Assembly: GCF_006438725.1 (NCBI RefSeq)
Contig: NZ_RCZD01000006.1
Location: 229,588 to 293,587 of the forward strand
Direction: 5' to 3'
Origin: Ewingella americana
Lineage (GTDB): Bacteria > Pseudomonadota > Gammaproteobacteria > Enterobacterales > Enterobacteriaceae
Length of the DNA stretch: 64,000 nt
Shown piece after piece: positions 31,819 to 41,739 of this stretch. Both the position numbers and the translations under genes were made by a program. Each line of letters starts with the position of its first letter. The stretch's first letter is position 1. Below the pieces are notes generated by a model, which saw only the letters and a program-made list of their open reading frames with translations, made no database searches and was not told where the DNA came from.

Positions 31819-33004
31819 GACACTCCCTCTTGATCTCATTCAACTGGCCCAGCTTATCAAGCAATGGGGCCAATCTTTTGGCTTTCAGCAAGTCGGCATC
31901 TGCGACACAGATCTGTCCACTGAAGAGCCAAAATTGCAGGCATGGCTTGATAAACAATACCATGGCGAAATGGAATGGATGGCCCGCCACGGTATGCTGC
32001 GCGCGCGACCTCACGAACTGCTGCCGGGCACATTACGGGTGATCAGCGTTCGGATGAATTACCTGCCTGCCAACGCCGCTTTTGCCAAAACGCTGAAAAA
32101 CCCTGAACTGGGTTACGTCAGCCGTTACGCCCTCGGGCGCGATTATCATAAAGTGTTGCGGCAGCGCCTGAAGAAACTCGGCGACAAAATTCAGACCTGG
32201 TGCACTGAACATGCTGATTCGCAAACAGTTGATGGTCAGGAAAAGCATGGCACAGAAATCACTTTCCGGCCTTTTGTCGATTCGGCCCCGATTATGGAGC
32301 GTCCGCTGGCGGCGAAAGCAGGCATTGGATGGGTTGGTAAACACTCACTTATTCTCAACCGTGAATCCGGCTCCTGGTTTTTCCTTGGCGAATTACTGAT
32401 TGATTTGCCTCTGCCTGTCGATCAGCCGCAGGAAGAAAAATGCGGTAAGTGTGTCGCCTGCATCACAACCTGCCCGACCGGCGCCATTGTCGCGCCTTAT
32501 ACTGTGGATGCCCGCCGCTGTATCTCCTACCTGACGATTGAACTGGAAGGAGCCATCCCGGAAGAATTCCGTCCACTGATGGGTAACCGCATCTATGGCT
32601 GTGATGATTGCCAGCTTATTTGTCCATGGAACCGTTATTCACAGCTGACTGACGAAGAAGATTTCAGCCCGCGTGCCGCCTTACATGCGCCGGAACTGAT
32701 TGAACTGTTCGGGTGGAGTGAGGAGAAATTCTTACGTATAACAGAAGGTTCGCCTATCCGCCGCATCGGTCATTTACGCTGGCTACGGAATATTTCTGTC
32801 GCGCTGGGCAACGCACCCTATGCTGAAAATGTGCTATGGGCACTGCAAACACGGCAAGGGGAAAATAGTCTGCTGGATGAGCATATCGAGTGGGCTATAG
32901 CGCAACAGCTGGGAAGGCGCATTGAAAATCAGGTTGAAGTGCAGTCTTCACAGACGAAACGGCTGATTAGAGCAGTAGAAAAGGGTTTACCGCGGGATGC
33001 ATAA
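31817..33004 (+). CDS. queG: Epoxyqueuosine reductase QueG
   Basis: 395 residues. The cobalamin-binding N-terminal region begins [18 protein letters not shown] and contains WMARHGMLRARPHELLPGTL. Two [4Fe-4S] ferredoxin-like motifs follow: CGKCVACITTCPTGAIV (about 210-226) and CDDCQLICPWN (about 265-275). It carries out the last step of queuosine synthesis, reducing epoxyqueuosine in tRNA anticodons. It contains a short insertion (about residues 131-147) compared with E. coli (379 aa). It is divergent from nnr with overlapping start codons. Confidence 0.96.
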   Translation: MTLPLDLIQLAQLIKQWGQSFGFQQVGICDTDLSTEEPKLQAWLDKQYHGEMEWMARHGMLRARPHELLPGTLRVISVRMNYLPANAAFAKTLKNPELGYVSRYALGRDYHKVLRQRLKKLGDKIQTWCTEHADSQTVDGQEKHGTEITFRPFVDSAPIMERPLAAKAGIGWVGKHSLILNRESGSWFFLGELLIDLPLPVDQPQEEKCGKCVACITTCPTGAIVAPYTVDARRCISYLTIELEGAIPEEFRPLMGNRIYGCDDCQLICPWNRYSQLTDEEDFSPRAALHAPELIELFGWSEEKFLRITEGSPIRRIGHLRWLRNISVALGNAPYAENVLWALQTRQGENSLLDEHIEWAIAQQLGRRIENQVEVQSSQTKRLIRAVEKGLPRDA

Positions 33005-33308
33005 AGCGGACGGTTAAAACGTTACAATGCCACTTTTTTATCTGTGCATAAAAATAAAAATGCTTTGGCAATCAAGTGCAAAAAAAAGAGCAAGAGATCG
33101 TCATAACGTTTCGATATAAATATTTTTTGTTAAAATTCAGTAATTTATTTTTTGACAATCTTTATCGCCCAGAAATCACACAGTGCAAAAAGTAAACTAA
33201 AACTGTGGATAAGTCTGTTCAAAAAGTTACTACAAAGAATGTAAAGTGATGACGTAACGCGCCTGCAAGTGGCGTGCTATCTGGCTTGGAAATGGAGTGG
33301 ATAAAAAT
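33005..33308. other. AT-rich gap with DnaA boxes, in the position of E. coli datA
   Basis: 304 bases with no gene. Two perfect DnaA boxes read on the minus strand (TTATGCACA at 33043-33051, TTATCCACA at 33204-33212), and a one-mismatch box (TTATCCACT) lies at 33296-33304. Weaker TTTTGCACT copies occur near 33076 and 33183. The sequence between is strongly AT-rich. In E. coli the DnaA-titrating datA locus lies in this interval, between queG and the glyVXY tRNA genes. The boxes are seen; datA function is inferred from position. Confidence 0.6.
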
Positions 33309-33384
<76 letters not shown>

Positions 33385-33436
33385 ATTGAGATGCTTGTTG
33401 CATCCTGCTGTTAACTGGTTTGTTGGAAAACCACAG

Positions 33437-33478
33437 CATTACTTCTGGAGCATTACTTCTGGAGCATTACTTCTGGAG
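33437..33478. repeat. Three tandem 14-bp repeats between tRNA-Gly copies
   Basis: Three perfect head-to-tail copies of CATTACTTCTGGAG fill most of the spacer between the second and third tRNA-Gly genes. They lie in the precursor transcript, so copy number changes would alter spacer length without touching a tRNA. Confidence 0.85.
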
Positions 33479-33488
33479 ATGTAAATTT

Positions 33489-33564
<76 letters not shown>

Positions 33565-33626
33565 GTCGCATGGTACTACTTCTTTTTCTAAGTCTTTTTT
33601 CTAAATCTAAACAGGTACTTAAAATT

Positions 33627-33702
<76 letters not shown>

Positions 33703-33743
33703 TCTGCGCACCCAACAAAATTCTTCATCGGTACGGGGTGCGC

Positions 33744-33771
33744 ATTATACGAGAAATCCTTTCCCTAGCAA
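33744..33771 (-). promoter_or_regulatory. Stable-RNA promoter of the tRNA-Gly operon
   Basis: TTGCTA (33766-33771), a 16-bp spacer and a perfect TATAAT (33744-33749) on the minus strand. The discriminator is GCGCACCCC, the GC-rich type that makes tRNA operons sensitive to ppGpp. Confidence 0.82.
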
Positions 33772-33940
33772 GCCCCTGGAAGCAAAAAAACGTGTTTTTT
33801 GTTTAAGTGCCGATTAAAACAACAAACCGATGATTTAAGCAGCGGAACACGGTGATTTCGTGTTCCACAGTGGGGTTAAATGAATATCTAAATATTTACC
33901 CTAAATCACACAACTTGCCGAGGCGTTGGGGCACGGGGAT

Positions 33941-34486
33941 TTAAAGCTGAATAAAATGCTCGCGGTAATACGCTAATTCAGCAACCGATTCGCGGATATC
34001 GTCTAATGCCTGATGGGTGTTTTGTTTCTTAAATCCGCCGAGTACCTCTGGCTTCCAGCGACGCGCCAGCTCTTTCAACGTGCTCACATCCAGATAGCGG
34101 TAATGGAAATAGGTCTCCAACTGCGGCATGTATTTAAACAGGAAACGGCGATCCTGGCCGACGCTGTTGCCACAAATTGGCGATTTGCCCGCCGGAACCC
34201 ACTGTTGCAGGAACTCGATGGTTTTGAGCTGCGCCGCATTATCATCAAACGTACTGGCTTTCACCCGTTCCACCAAACCGCTGCCCGTATGAGTGCGCAC
34301 GTTCCACTCATCCATCAGCGCCAGTTGAGCATCAGACTGATGAACCGCCATGACGGGCCCCTCCGCCAGAATATTCAGATTTGCATCAGTCACCAGGGTG
34401 GCAATCTCAATGATGCGATCACGTTCAGGGTCAAGCCCGGTCATTTCCAGATCGATCCAGATTAAATTACTGTCATTTCCTGCCAT
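33941..34486 (-). CDS. orn: Oligoribonuclease
   Basis: 181 residues, DEDDh exonuclease family: [18 protein letters not shown] (Asp12 and Glu14 region), [11 protein letters not shown], and the C-terminal [14 protein letters not shown] with the general-base His. It degrades 2-5 nt RNAs, including pGpG from cyclic-di-GMP breakdown, to mononucleotides, and is essential in E. coli. It is divergent from rsgA, as in E. coli. Confidence 0.98.
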   Translation of the reverse strand: MAGNDSNLIWIDLEMTGLDPERDRIIEIATLVTDANLNILAEGPVMAVHQSDAQLALMDEWNVRTHTGSGLVERVKASTFDDNAAQLKTIEFLQQWVPAGKSPICGNSVGQDRRFLFKYMPQLETYFHYRYLDVSTLKELARRWKPEVLGGFKKQNTHQALDDIRESVAELAYYREHFIQL

Positions 34487-34656
34487 GATATTTCCTGTTA
34501 ACGGTCTGTCGCTGAATGCTGTTGCACCAACAATCAGAAGTTTATGAGAGACGCCTCGAGTAACCGCCAGCCAGCAACGGTTAATAAATACGAAATAGCT
34601 GGTATCATAGACGTTTTGGTCGCACCGAGCGATTAAAGCCAGTCAAGTGAGGCGCA

Positions 34657-35685
34657 GTGACTAAGTCAAAACTGTCTAAAGGGCAACAACGTCGCGTTCA
34701 GACTAACCACCAGCGTCGTCTGAACCAGACCGACAAACGGAAAGAGCTGGACGACTCCCTGCATGGCGAACCGCAAGACGGCGTGGTGATCAGCCGTTTC
34801 GGGATGCATGCGGACGTTGAAGCTGCCGACGGCAGCCAGCACCGTTGCAATATTCGCCGAACCATCCGCTCTCTGGTCACCGGCGACCGTGTCGTATGGC
34901 GCGCTGGCGAAAATGCCAGTGTCAAAGGCATCGTCGAGGCGGTACATGAGCGTACCTCTGTTCTGACACGCCCAGACTTTTATGACGGCGTAAAACCTAT
35001 CGCCGCCAATATCGACCAGATCGTGATTGTTTCCGCCATTTTACCCGAGCTGTCGCTCAATATTATCGACCGTTATCTGGTGGCTTGTGAAACAGTGGAA
35101 GTTGAGCCGCTGATTGTACTCAACAAAATTGACCTGCTTGACGACGATGGCCGCAAGTTCGTCAAAGGGATGATGGACATCTACCGCAAGATTAATTATC
35201 GCGTACTCGAAGTCTCCAGCCAGACCGGTGAAGGGATGCCAGCATTTGAAACTGCACTGACCGACCGCATCAGTATTTTCGCCGGTCAGTCAGGGGTGGG
35301 GAAATCCAGCCTGCTGAACGCATTACTGCCACCGGAAGAAAAACAGATCGTGGTCAATCAAGTCTCAGACAACTCAGGCCTGGGTCAGCACACCACGACT
35401 GCAGCTCGTCTTTACCACTTCCAGCATGGTGGCGACGTGATCGACTCCCCCGGCGTGCGCGAGTTCGGTCTGTGGCACCTTGCGCCAGAGCAGATCACTC
35501 AGGGCTTTGTCGAATTCAGACCTTTCCTTGGTTACTGTAAATTCCGCGACTGCAAACATGGCAGCGATCCAGGCTGTGCTATTCGTGATGCCGTAGAACG
35601 TGGGGATATTGCCGAGGAGCGTTTCGACAACTATCACCGCATTCTGGAAAGCATGGAAGACGTAAAAACACGTAAAAACACGTAA
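34657..35685 (+). CDS. rsgA: Small-subunit biogenesis GTPase RsgA
   Basis: 342 residues from a GTG start; [20 protein letters not shown] aligns with the E. coli N-terminus. An OB fold (about 45-110) precedes a circularly permuted G domain, so the motifs come in the order G4 NKID (about 161), G1 GQSGVGKSS (about 210), G3 DSPGVREFG (about 261). The C-terminal zinc knuckle is [14 protein letters not shown] (about 289-307). It acts late in 30S maturation, releasing RbfA. The last codons lie in a short tandem repeat (GTAAAAACAC twice). Confidence 0.97.
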   Translation: MTKSKLSKGQQRRVQTNHQRRLNQTDKRKELDDSLHGEPQDGVVISRFGMHADVEAADGSQHRCNIRRTIRSLVTGDRVVWRAGENASVKGIVEAVHERTSVLTRPDFYDGVKPIAANIDQIVIVSAILPELSLNIIDRYLVACETVEVEPLIVLNKIDLLDDDGRKFVKGMMDIYRKINYRVLEVSSQTGEGMPAFETALTDRISIFAGQSGVGKSSLLNALLPPEEKQIVVNQVSDNSGLGQHTTTAARLYHFQHGGDVIDSPGVREFGLWHLAPEQITQGFVEFRPFLGYCKFRDCKHGSDPGCAIRDAVERGDIAEERFDNYHRILESMEDVKTRKNT

Positions 35686-35939
35686 GAGCTTTGATACATT
35701 ATAATAGTTAACTGTTTGAATTATTAACCGATTGGTGAAATTCAGAGCCCATCGGTTAACTGAGGTCAATAGCGGATATTGAAGCGATGATTTACCCTCG
35801 TTAAAATCCGCAGCTTTACACTGCGTTGTTGGCTTAAAACGGCCCGACCACCATGCTCAATGTTGCTCTGACTCTGAGCAACCTGCCCAATTTCCGCGCC
35901 GCGAATCCCGGCGCGATGACATCACCCAAGAGGTTCCCC

Positions 35940-36959
35940 GTGCTGGACAGTATCAAAATCAAGCTTCAATACTTACTTCCTAAACAAGGTCTGACCCGGC
36001 TGGCTGGCTGGGGCGCAGAGAAGCGTGCAGCGATGCTGACGCATTGGGTTATCAAAGGTTTTGCCCGTTATTACAACGTCGACATGAAAGAAGCCAAGGA
36101 TCCGGATCTCAAATCTTACCCGACGTTCAATGAGTTCTTCGTCCGTCCGCTGCGCGAAGGCGCTCGCCCGGTGGTCAGTGGCCTGGATATGCTCTGCCTG
36201 CCCGCCGATGGCGCAGTCAGCCAATTAGGTGCCATCGCCGACGGCAAACTGTTCCAAGCTAAAGGCCATTTTTATTCTTTAGAAGCTTTGCTGGCGGGAA
36301 ATTATCTGCTGGCAGAGGAGTTTAAAGACGGTCAGTTCGCCACCATTTATCTCGCGCCTCGCGACTATCACCGCGTCCATATGCCGTGCGATGGCGTACT
36401 GCGTGAAATGATCTATGTCCCGGGCGATCTGTTTTCGGTTAACCCGCTGACCGCTGCCAATGTGCCGAATTTGTTTGCACGCAATGAGCGCGTTATCTGC
36501 GTGTTTGATACTGAATTTGGCCCGATGGTGCAGATTTTAGTCGGTGCGACCATCGTCGGCAGTATTGAAACCGTATGGGCAGGCTGTGTGACGCCGCCGC
36601 GCGAAGGCATTATCAAACGCTGGACTTACCCTGCCGAGGGCAGTGAAGGCGCAATTGCGTTGGAGAAAGGTGAGGAAATGGGCCGCTTTAAACTAGGGTC
36701 CACCGTGATCAACCTGTTTGCTGCAGGCCAGATCACCTTCATGCCATCGCTGAGTAACGGTACGGTCACTCGCATGGGCGCGCCTTTTGCCGAAGCTCTC
36801 CGTCAGCACACGCCAGTAAAAAACGACACCGTTGGGATCGCGAAAAGCGAGCCGGTAGTCGCTGATGACATCATTGCGTCGACCGAGGCCGCGCCATCAC
36901 CCGTAGGCATGGCGCAGGCTGGCGTGACTAAACCGGCTGCCCCGCCGGAAGAGATCTGA
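35940..36959 (+). CDS. psd: Phosphatidylserine decarboxylase proenzyme
   Basis: 339 residues from a proposed GTG at 35940, preceded by AGAGG at 35929-35933; [18 protein letters not shown] aligns with the E. coli start MLNSFKLSLQYILPK. Alternative ATGs at 35853 and 35916 would add unconserved residues. The pyruvoyl maturation motif LGST is present (Ser about residue 255), along with the [11 protein letters not shown] and FFVRPLR signatures. The self-cleaved inner-membrane enzyme makes phosphatidylethanolamine from phosphatidylserine. It precedes mscM by 37 bases, as in E. coli. Confidence 0.95.
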   Translation: MLDSIKIKLQYLLPKQGLTRLAGWGAEKRAAMLTHWVIKGFARYYNVDMKEAKDPDLKSYPTFNEFFVRPLREGARPVVSGLDMLCLPADGAVSQLGAIADGKLFQAKGHFYSLEALLAGNYLLAEEFKDGQFATIYLAPRDYHRVHMPCDGVLREMIYVPGDLFSVNPLTAANVPNLFARNERVICVFDTEFGPMVQILVGATIVGSIETVWAGCVTPPREGIIKRWTYPAEGSEGAIALEKGEEMGRFKLGSTVINLFAAGQITFMPSLSNGTVTRMGAPFAEALRQHTPVKNDTVGIAKSEPVVADDIIASTEAAPSPVGMAQAGVTKPAAPPEEI

Positions 36960-36996
36960 CACCTTCCCGACCCAACAGATTAAAAGGAAATATCGA

Positions 36997-39900
36997 GTGC
37001 GCCTGATCCCTGCGTTACTGATGAGTTTACTGCTGGCCCTGCCGATGATCGCCAACGCGGCACCGTCGGAAGACCAGCTCAAACAAGAGCTGAAACAAGC
37101 TGAAGCCAATAAGGAAATGGCAAATCAGGCACAGGTGGTCGAAGCATTACAAAGCGCGTTGAACTGGCTGGGTGAAGCACGTGCCTCATCGCAACGCGCT
37201 GAACAATATCAGAAAGTGATCGATGATTTCCCGAAGTTGACGCAAGGGTTACGTCAGGAATTGCAGGCACCGGGCGACACGCCTCTGCCTGTCGATAACA
37301 ACATGACCGCCGCTCAGTTGGATCAGCAAATCTTGCAGGTCAGCAGCCAGCTTTTGGAAGAAGCCCGCCAGTTAAGACAGGAGCAGGATCGCTCACGAGA
37401 TATCAGCGACTCCCTCAGCCAGATCCCGCAGCAACAATCAGAAGCCCGCAACGCGCTCAGTGATATTGAGCAACGCATGCAGTCCAGTGTGGCTTCTGGT
37501 AATGCTTCACAGCTTGCTCAGGCGCAAATGAATGCTTTGCAGGCCGAGTCTGCCGCACGAAAAGCCAAAGTCGATGAACTGGAGCTGGCTCAGCTTTCAG
37601 CGAACAACCGGCAGGAGTTGTCGAGAATGCGCGCTGATTTGTACAAAAAGCGCCACGATCGTCTCGATCAACAACTTCAGACGCTGCGCAATAATCTCAA
37701 CAGCCAGCGCCAGCGTGAAGCCGAACAAGCCATCGAGAAAACGGAGCTGCTGGCAGAGCAAAGCGGCGAACTTCCCGCGTCAGTCAACCAACAGTTACAA
37801 GCTAACCGCGAGCTCTCTCTGGCGCTGAACCAGCAGGCGCAGCGCATGGATTTGATCTCCTCGCAGCAACGTCAGGCAGCCGCCCAAACTCTGCAAGTCC
37901 GTCAGGCACTGAGTACCATACGTGAACAGGCGCAGTGGTTAGGTGCCTCGAATCTCTTGGCTGAAACCCTGCGGGCGCAGGTGGCGAAATTACCAGAAGT
38001 GCCCAAGCCACAGCAGTTAGACCGCGATATGGGCCAGTTGCGGGTACAGCGTCTGCATTACGAAGACCTGCTCGATAAGCAAGCACTGCTCCGGCAGGTA
38101 CGTCAGGACGACGGCACACCGCTGACCACCGCACAGCAAAAAATCCTTGATGCGCAGTTGCGGACTCAGCGGGATTTACTCAATTCGCTACTCTCTGGAT
38201 GCGATTCACAGATTTTAGAACTGACCAAGCTGAAGGTCGCGAACAGTCAGTTGGTCGACGCGCTTAACGATATTCATGAGGCCGCCCACCGTTATTTATT
38301 TTGGGTCGCTGACGTCAGTCCTATCACCTTCTCCTACCCGCTACAGGTCGCACATGATCTGACCCGCTTGCTGTCGCTGGACACGCTGTCACAACTCAGC
38401 AGCGCTTCACTGATGATGGTCACCAGCAAGGAGACGTTAATCCCGCTGTTTACCGCCCTGATTCTGGTGATTATCAGCATCAGTTCGCGCCGTCACTATT
38501 ACGCGTTTCTGGAGCGCGCAAGTAGCCGCGTGGGAAAAGTGACGCAGGACCATTTCTCTCTGACGTTGCGAACGGTGTTTTGGTCAATTCTGGTGGCCTT
38601 GCCGTTGCCGGTGCTGTGGGCCGCGTTAGGCTTCGGGTTGCAAAGTGCCTGGCCTTACCCGATTGCAGTTGCTATCGGCGATGGCGTTACTGCCACCCTG
38701 CCCATCCTGTGGGCGTTTATGATCAGTGCTACGCTGGCACATCCACAGGGTTTGTTCGTGGCGCATTTTGGCTGGTCACAGCGTGCGGTTTCCCGTGCGA
38801 TGCGCTACTACATGATGTCGATCTGGCTGATGGTGCCGCTTATCATGGCGTTAATCACCTTTGATAATCTCAATGACCGCGAGTTCTCCAATACCCTTGG
38901 GCGCCTCTGTTTTATCCTGCTGTGTCTGGCATTAAGTTTGGTGACCCACAGCCTGAAACGAGCTGGGATCCCGCTCTATCTGGATAAAAAAGGCAATGGC
39001 GAAAACCTGCTCAATAACGCGCTGTGGTGGCTGTTGTTAAGCGCTCCGATGCTCGCCGGGCTGGCTTCGCTGTTAGGGTATTTGGCGACGGCACAGGCTC
39101 TCCTGGCCAGGCTGGAAACCTCGGTGGCGATCTGGTTTGTCTTGCTGGTGATCTACCATATTATCCGCCGCTGGATGCTGATTCAGCGCCGCCGCATTGC
39201 CTTTGAACGTGCAAAACAGCGGCGGGCCGAAATGCTCAGCCAGCGCGCCCGCGGTGAAGAAGAATCACAACATGCCAACAGTAACGAAGGCTCGATCGAG
39301 ATTGAGGAACCGGAGGTGGATCTGGACGCGATCAGCGCGCAGTCTCTGCGGCTGGTGAGATCGATCCTGACCATGGTTGCTTTTGTTTCGGTGATCTTCT
39401 TGTGGTCGGAGATCCATTCCGCTTTCTCCTTCCTTGAGAATATTCATCTCTGGCAGGTGTCTTCCGTCAATCAGGGGGTTGAAAGTATGCAACCGATCAC
39501 CCTGGGGGCTGTATTGATCGCTATTTTGGTGTTGATCATCACCACACAGTTGGTGCGAAATCTCCCCGCGCTGCTTGAACTGGCCCTGTTACAGCATCTG
39601 GATCTGACGCCCGGCACCGGTTACGCCGTGCTCACCATTACCAAGTACGTCCTGATAATTGTTGGCGGTGTAAGTGCTTTCTCGCTGTTAGGGATCGAAT
39701 GGGCCAAGTTACAGTGGCTGATCGCCGCACTGGGTGTGGGCCTGGGCTTTGGTTTGCAGGAGATCTTCGCCAACTTCATTTCCGGTTTGATCATCCTGTT
39801 TGAGAAACCGATCCGCATCGGCGATACCGTGACGATCCGCAACCTGACAGGCAGCATCACCAAGATCAATACCCGTGCAACCACCATTGCTGACTGGGAT

Positions 39901-40362
39901 CGCAAAGAGATCATCGTGCCTAACAAGGCATTCATCACCGAACAGTTTATCAACTGGTCACTTTCTGATTCCGTCACTCGCGTGGTGTTAACGGTTCCTG
40001 CACCGTCTGAAGCCAATAGCGAAGAGGTGACGGAACTCCTGCTGAGCGCAGCTCATCGCTGTTCGCTGGTGCTGGATAACCCGGCACCGGAAGTTTATCT
40101 GGTCGATTTACAGCAAGGGATTCAGATTTTCGAATTGCGCATGCACGCAGCTGAAATGGCCCACCGTATGCCACTGAGACATGAAATCCACCAGCTGATT
40201 CTGGCGGGCTTCCATGAACACGGCATTATCCTGCCATTCCCACCGTTCCAGGTGCGTATGGAAACTCTGCGCCGGGCGCAAAATGGCAGTAATGCCACCT
40301 TTACCACTACGAGTGGTAGTAACATGACCAGCAGCAGCGCGCGCTCACCAGGGGATTTATAA
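36997..40362 (+). CDS. mscM: Miniconductance mechanosensitive channel MscM (YjeP)
   Basis: 1121 residues from a GTG start with AAAGGAAA upstream. A signal peptide (about 1-22) precedes a large Gln-rich periplasmic coiled-coil domain (about 25-470), multiple membrane helices (about 480-880) and the C-terminal MscS pore and beta domain (about 880-1090, including GVGLGFGLQEIFANFISG and GDTVTIRN). It opens under hypo-osmotic stress to release solutes. It is likely cotranscribed with psd and followed by a terminator. Confidence 0.95.
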   Translation: MRLIPALLMSLLLALPMIANAAPSEDQLKQELKQAEANKEMANQAQVVEALQSALNWLGEARASSQRAEQYQKVIDDFPKLTQGLRQELQAPGDTPLPVDNNMTAAQLDQQILQVSSQLLEEARQLRQEQDRSRDISDSLSQIPQQQSEARNALSDIEQRMQSSVASGNASQLAQAQMNALQAESAARKAKVDELELAQLSANNRQELSRMRADLYKKRHDRLDQQLQTLRNNLNSQRQREAEQAIEKTELLAEQSGELPASVNQQLQANRELSLALNQQAQRMDLISSQQRQAAAQTLQVRQALSTIREQAQWLGASNLLAETLRAQVAKLPEVPKPQQLDRDMGQLRVQRLHYEDLLDKQALLRQVRQDDGTPLTTAQQKILDAQLRTQRDLLNSLLSGCDSQILELTKLKVANSQLVDALNDIHEAAHRYLFWVADVSPITFSYPLQVAHDLTRLLSLDTLSQLSSASLMMVTSKETLIPLFTALILVIISISSRRHYYAFLERASSRVGKVTQDHFSLTLRTVFWSILVALPLPVLWAALGFGLQSAWPYPIAVAIGDGVTATLPILWAFMISATLAHPQGLFVAHFGWSQRAVSRAMRYYMMSIWLMVPLIMALITFDNLNDREFSNTLGRLCFILLCLALSLVTHSLKRAGIPLYLDKKGNGENLLNNALWWLLLSAPMLAGLASLLGYLATAQALLARLETSVAIWFVLLVIYHIIRRWMLIQRRRIAFERAKQRRAEMLSQRARGEEESQHANSNEGSIEIEEPEVDLDAISAQSLRLVRSILTMVAFVSVIFLWSEIHSAFSFLENIHLWQVSSVNQGVESMQPITLGAVLIAILVLIITTQLVRNLPALLELALLQHLDLTPGTGYAVLTITKYVLIIVGGVSAFSLLGIEWAKLQWLIAALGVGLGFGLQEIFANFISGLIILFEKPIRIGDTVTIRNLTGSITKINTRATTIADWDRKEIIVPNKAFITEQFINWSLSDSVTRVVLTVPAPSEANSEEVTELLLSAAHRCSLVLDNPAPEVYLVDLQQGIQIFELRMHAAEMAHRMPLRHEIHQLILAGFHEHGIILPFPPFQVRMETLRRAQNGSNATFTTTSGSNMTSSSARSPGDL

Positions 40363-40404
40363 CGCAGCCGGTATATGCCTGGCCGGGGTAACGTCTAAAA
40401 GCTT

Positions 40405-40436
40405 AAAGGCCGACAATTCACATTGCCGGCCTTTTT
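40405..40436. terminator. Terminator between mscM and epmA
   Basis: AAAGGCCG and CGGCCTTT flank a 13-14 base loop, with TTTTTT following on the plus strand. It lies between the convergent mscM and epmA stops. Confidence 0.75.
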
Positions 40437-40471
40437 TGACTTCATTTTCTACATTCTACAGTGTCAGCCGG

Positions 40472-41449
40472 TCAGGCTCTCATCACCGGGAATGCCAAAA
40501 TTTCACTGAGACTGTCAGCACCTAATGCAATCATAATCAGACGGTCAACGCCGAGTGCCACGCCGGAACATTCAGGCATTCCGTGTTCAAGTGCGTCTAA
40601 TAAATTGTTGTCCACCGGGTGTACCGGTAAACCGCGCGCGGCACGTTTTTGGTTGTCCTGCGCAAAGCGCTGACGTTGCTCACGGCTGTCAGTCAATTCA
40701 CGGAAACCATTCGCCAGTTCCACGCCTTTGTAATAGACCTCAAAACGTTCTGCCACGCGGTGATCTTCGGTGCTAATTTCAGCCAAAGAAGCTTGGGTCG
40801 CCGGGAAGTGATAAACAAAGGTCGGTTTATCGCGCCCAATGTGCGGCTCAACGCCCATAGTGAACAGCAGTTGCAACAATGTGTCGCGGTCTTCCTCGGT
40901 GTCGGCAATGTTCGACAGATCAAGTTTTGCCGCCACTTCTCTCAATTGGGTTTTATCGGCGGAGAGCGGGTCGATATCCAGATGGCGGGTAAATACCTGC
41001 TGGTATGAGAGAGTTTCCGCCGTTTCGCAGTCCAGCACCTGTTGCAGTAAATCGTCCACTTCATTCATCAGACGGTACATATCATAACGCGGACGGTACC
41101 ACTCCAGCATGGTGAATTCAGGATTGTGATGACGCCCCGCTTCCTCATTACGAAAGCTCTTGCCCATCTGATAAATCGGCCCGCTGCCTGCTGCCAGCAG
41201 CCTTTTCATATGATATTCAGGGCTAGTCATCAGGTACAACGTCATGCCATCTGCGACGCCGGGGCCGACAAAGCGGGTTTCAAAAGGCACAAGATGTACA
41301 TCAGTCACCGTGGATTGACTCATGGCCGGTGTTTCAACTTCTAATACGCCACGATCGGCAAAAAAACGTCGAATTTCGGCGACGATTGCCGCGCGCTTCA
41401 ACAAATTGGCGATAGGAGCACTGGGTTGCCAGCTTGCTGTTTCGCTCAT
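40472..41449 (-). CDS. epmA: EF-P lysine lysyltransferase EpmA (PoxA/GenX)
   Basis: 325 residues from [20 protein letters not shown], the same length and start as E. coli; 19 extra upstream codons are not conserved. It is a class II lysyl-tRNA synthetase paralogue lacking the anticodon-binding domain, with motif 2 [21 protein letters not shown] (split across about 101-121) and motif 3 GVALGVDRL. It activates (R)-beta-lysine and attaches it to Lys34 of EF-P. EpmB and EF-P are encoded at 46820 and 46216, so the whole pathway is in this window. Confidence 0.97.
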   Translation of the reverse strand: MSETASWQPSAPIANLLKRAAIVAEIRRFFADRGVLEVETPAMSQSTVTDVHLVPFETRFVGPGVADGMTLYLMTSPEYHMKRLLAAGSGPIYQMGKSFRNEEAGRHHNPEFTMLEWYRPRYDMYRLMNEVDDLLQQVLDCETAETLSYQQVFTRHLDIDPLSADKTQLREVAAKLDLSNIADTEEDRDTLLQLLFTMGVEPHIGRDKPTFVYHFPATQASLAEISTEDHRVAERFEVYYKGVELANGFRELTDSREQRQRFAQDNQKRAARGLPVHPVDNNLLDALEHGMPECSGVALGVDRLIMIALGADSLSEILAFPVMRA

Positions 41450-41563
41450 GGTGCTTAACTCCGAAGTGAGAAAGGGCATGCAGTCTACCTGCATCCACAC
41501 AGGCAAACAAATATGTCATTCTGCGCCTCAGATCAGCAACAGACGCAACAGAAAGCCGAAATC

Positions 41564-41604
41564 AGCGTTCACATCAAATTTCTGTTCTACCCCTTAGGTA
41601 TAAT
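41564..41604 (+). promoter_or_regulatory. Candidate frd promoter with FNR half-site
   Basis: A perfect TATAAT (41599-41604) lies about 136 bases before frdA. An ATCAA FNR half-site (41573-41577) sits near -41 of the predicted start, followed by ATTTC as in the E. coli frd promoter; the other half-site is poor. Anaerobic activation is expected from homology. Confidence 0.4.
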
Positions 41605-41739
41605 AATCCCTTACAAATAATAAGAATACTCACCTCTGAGACAGTACCTGTGTGCCATCAGAGTTAACTAAGCCATCAATAATGCTGGCTACTCGACGGG
41701 TCACAAGGCCCGACATCATGATCATAGTGGAGGAATGCA

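Noticed and set aside
35853..35939. An N-terminal extension of psd from the ATG at 35853
   Set aside because: The 29 extra residues are not conserved, and the GTG at 35940 has a ribosome-binding site and aligns with the E. coli start.
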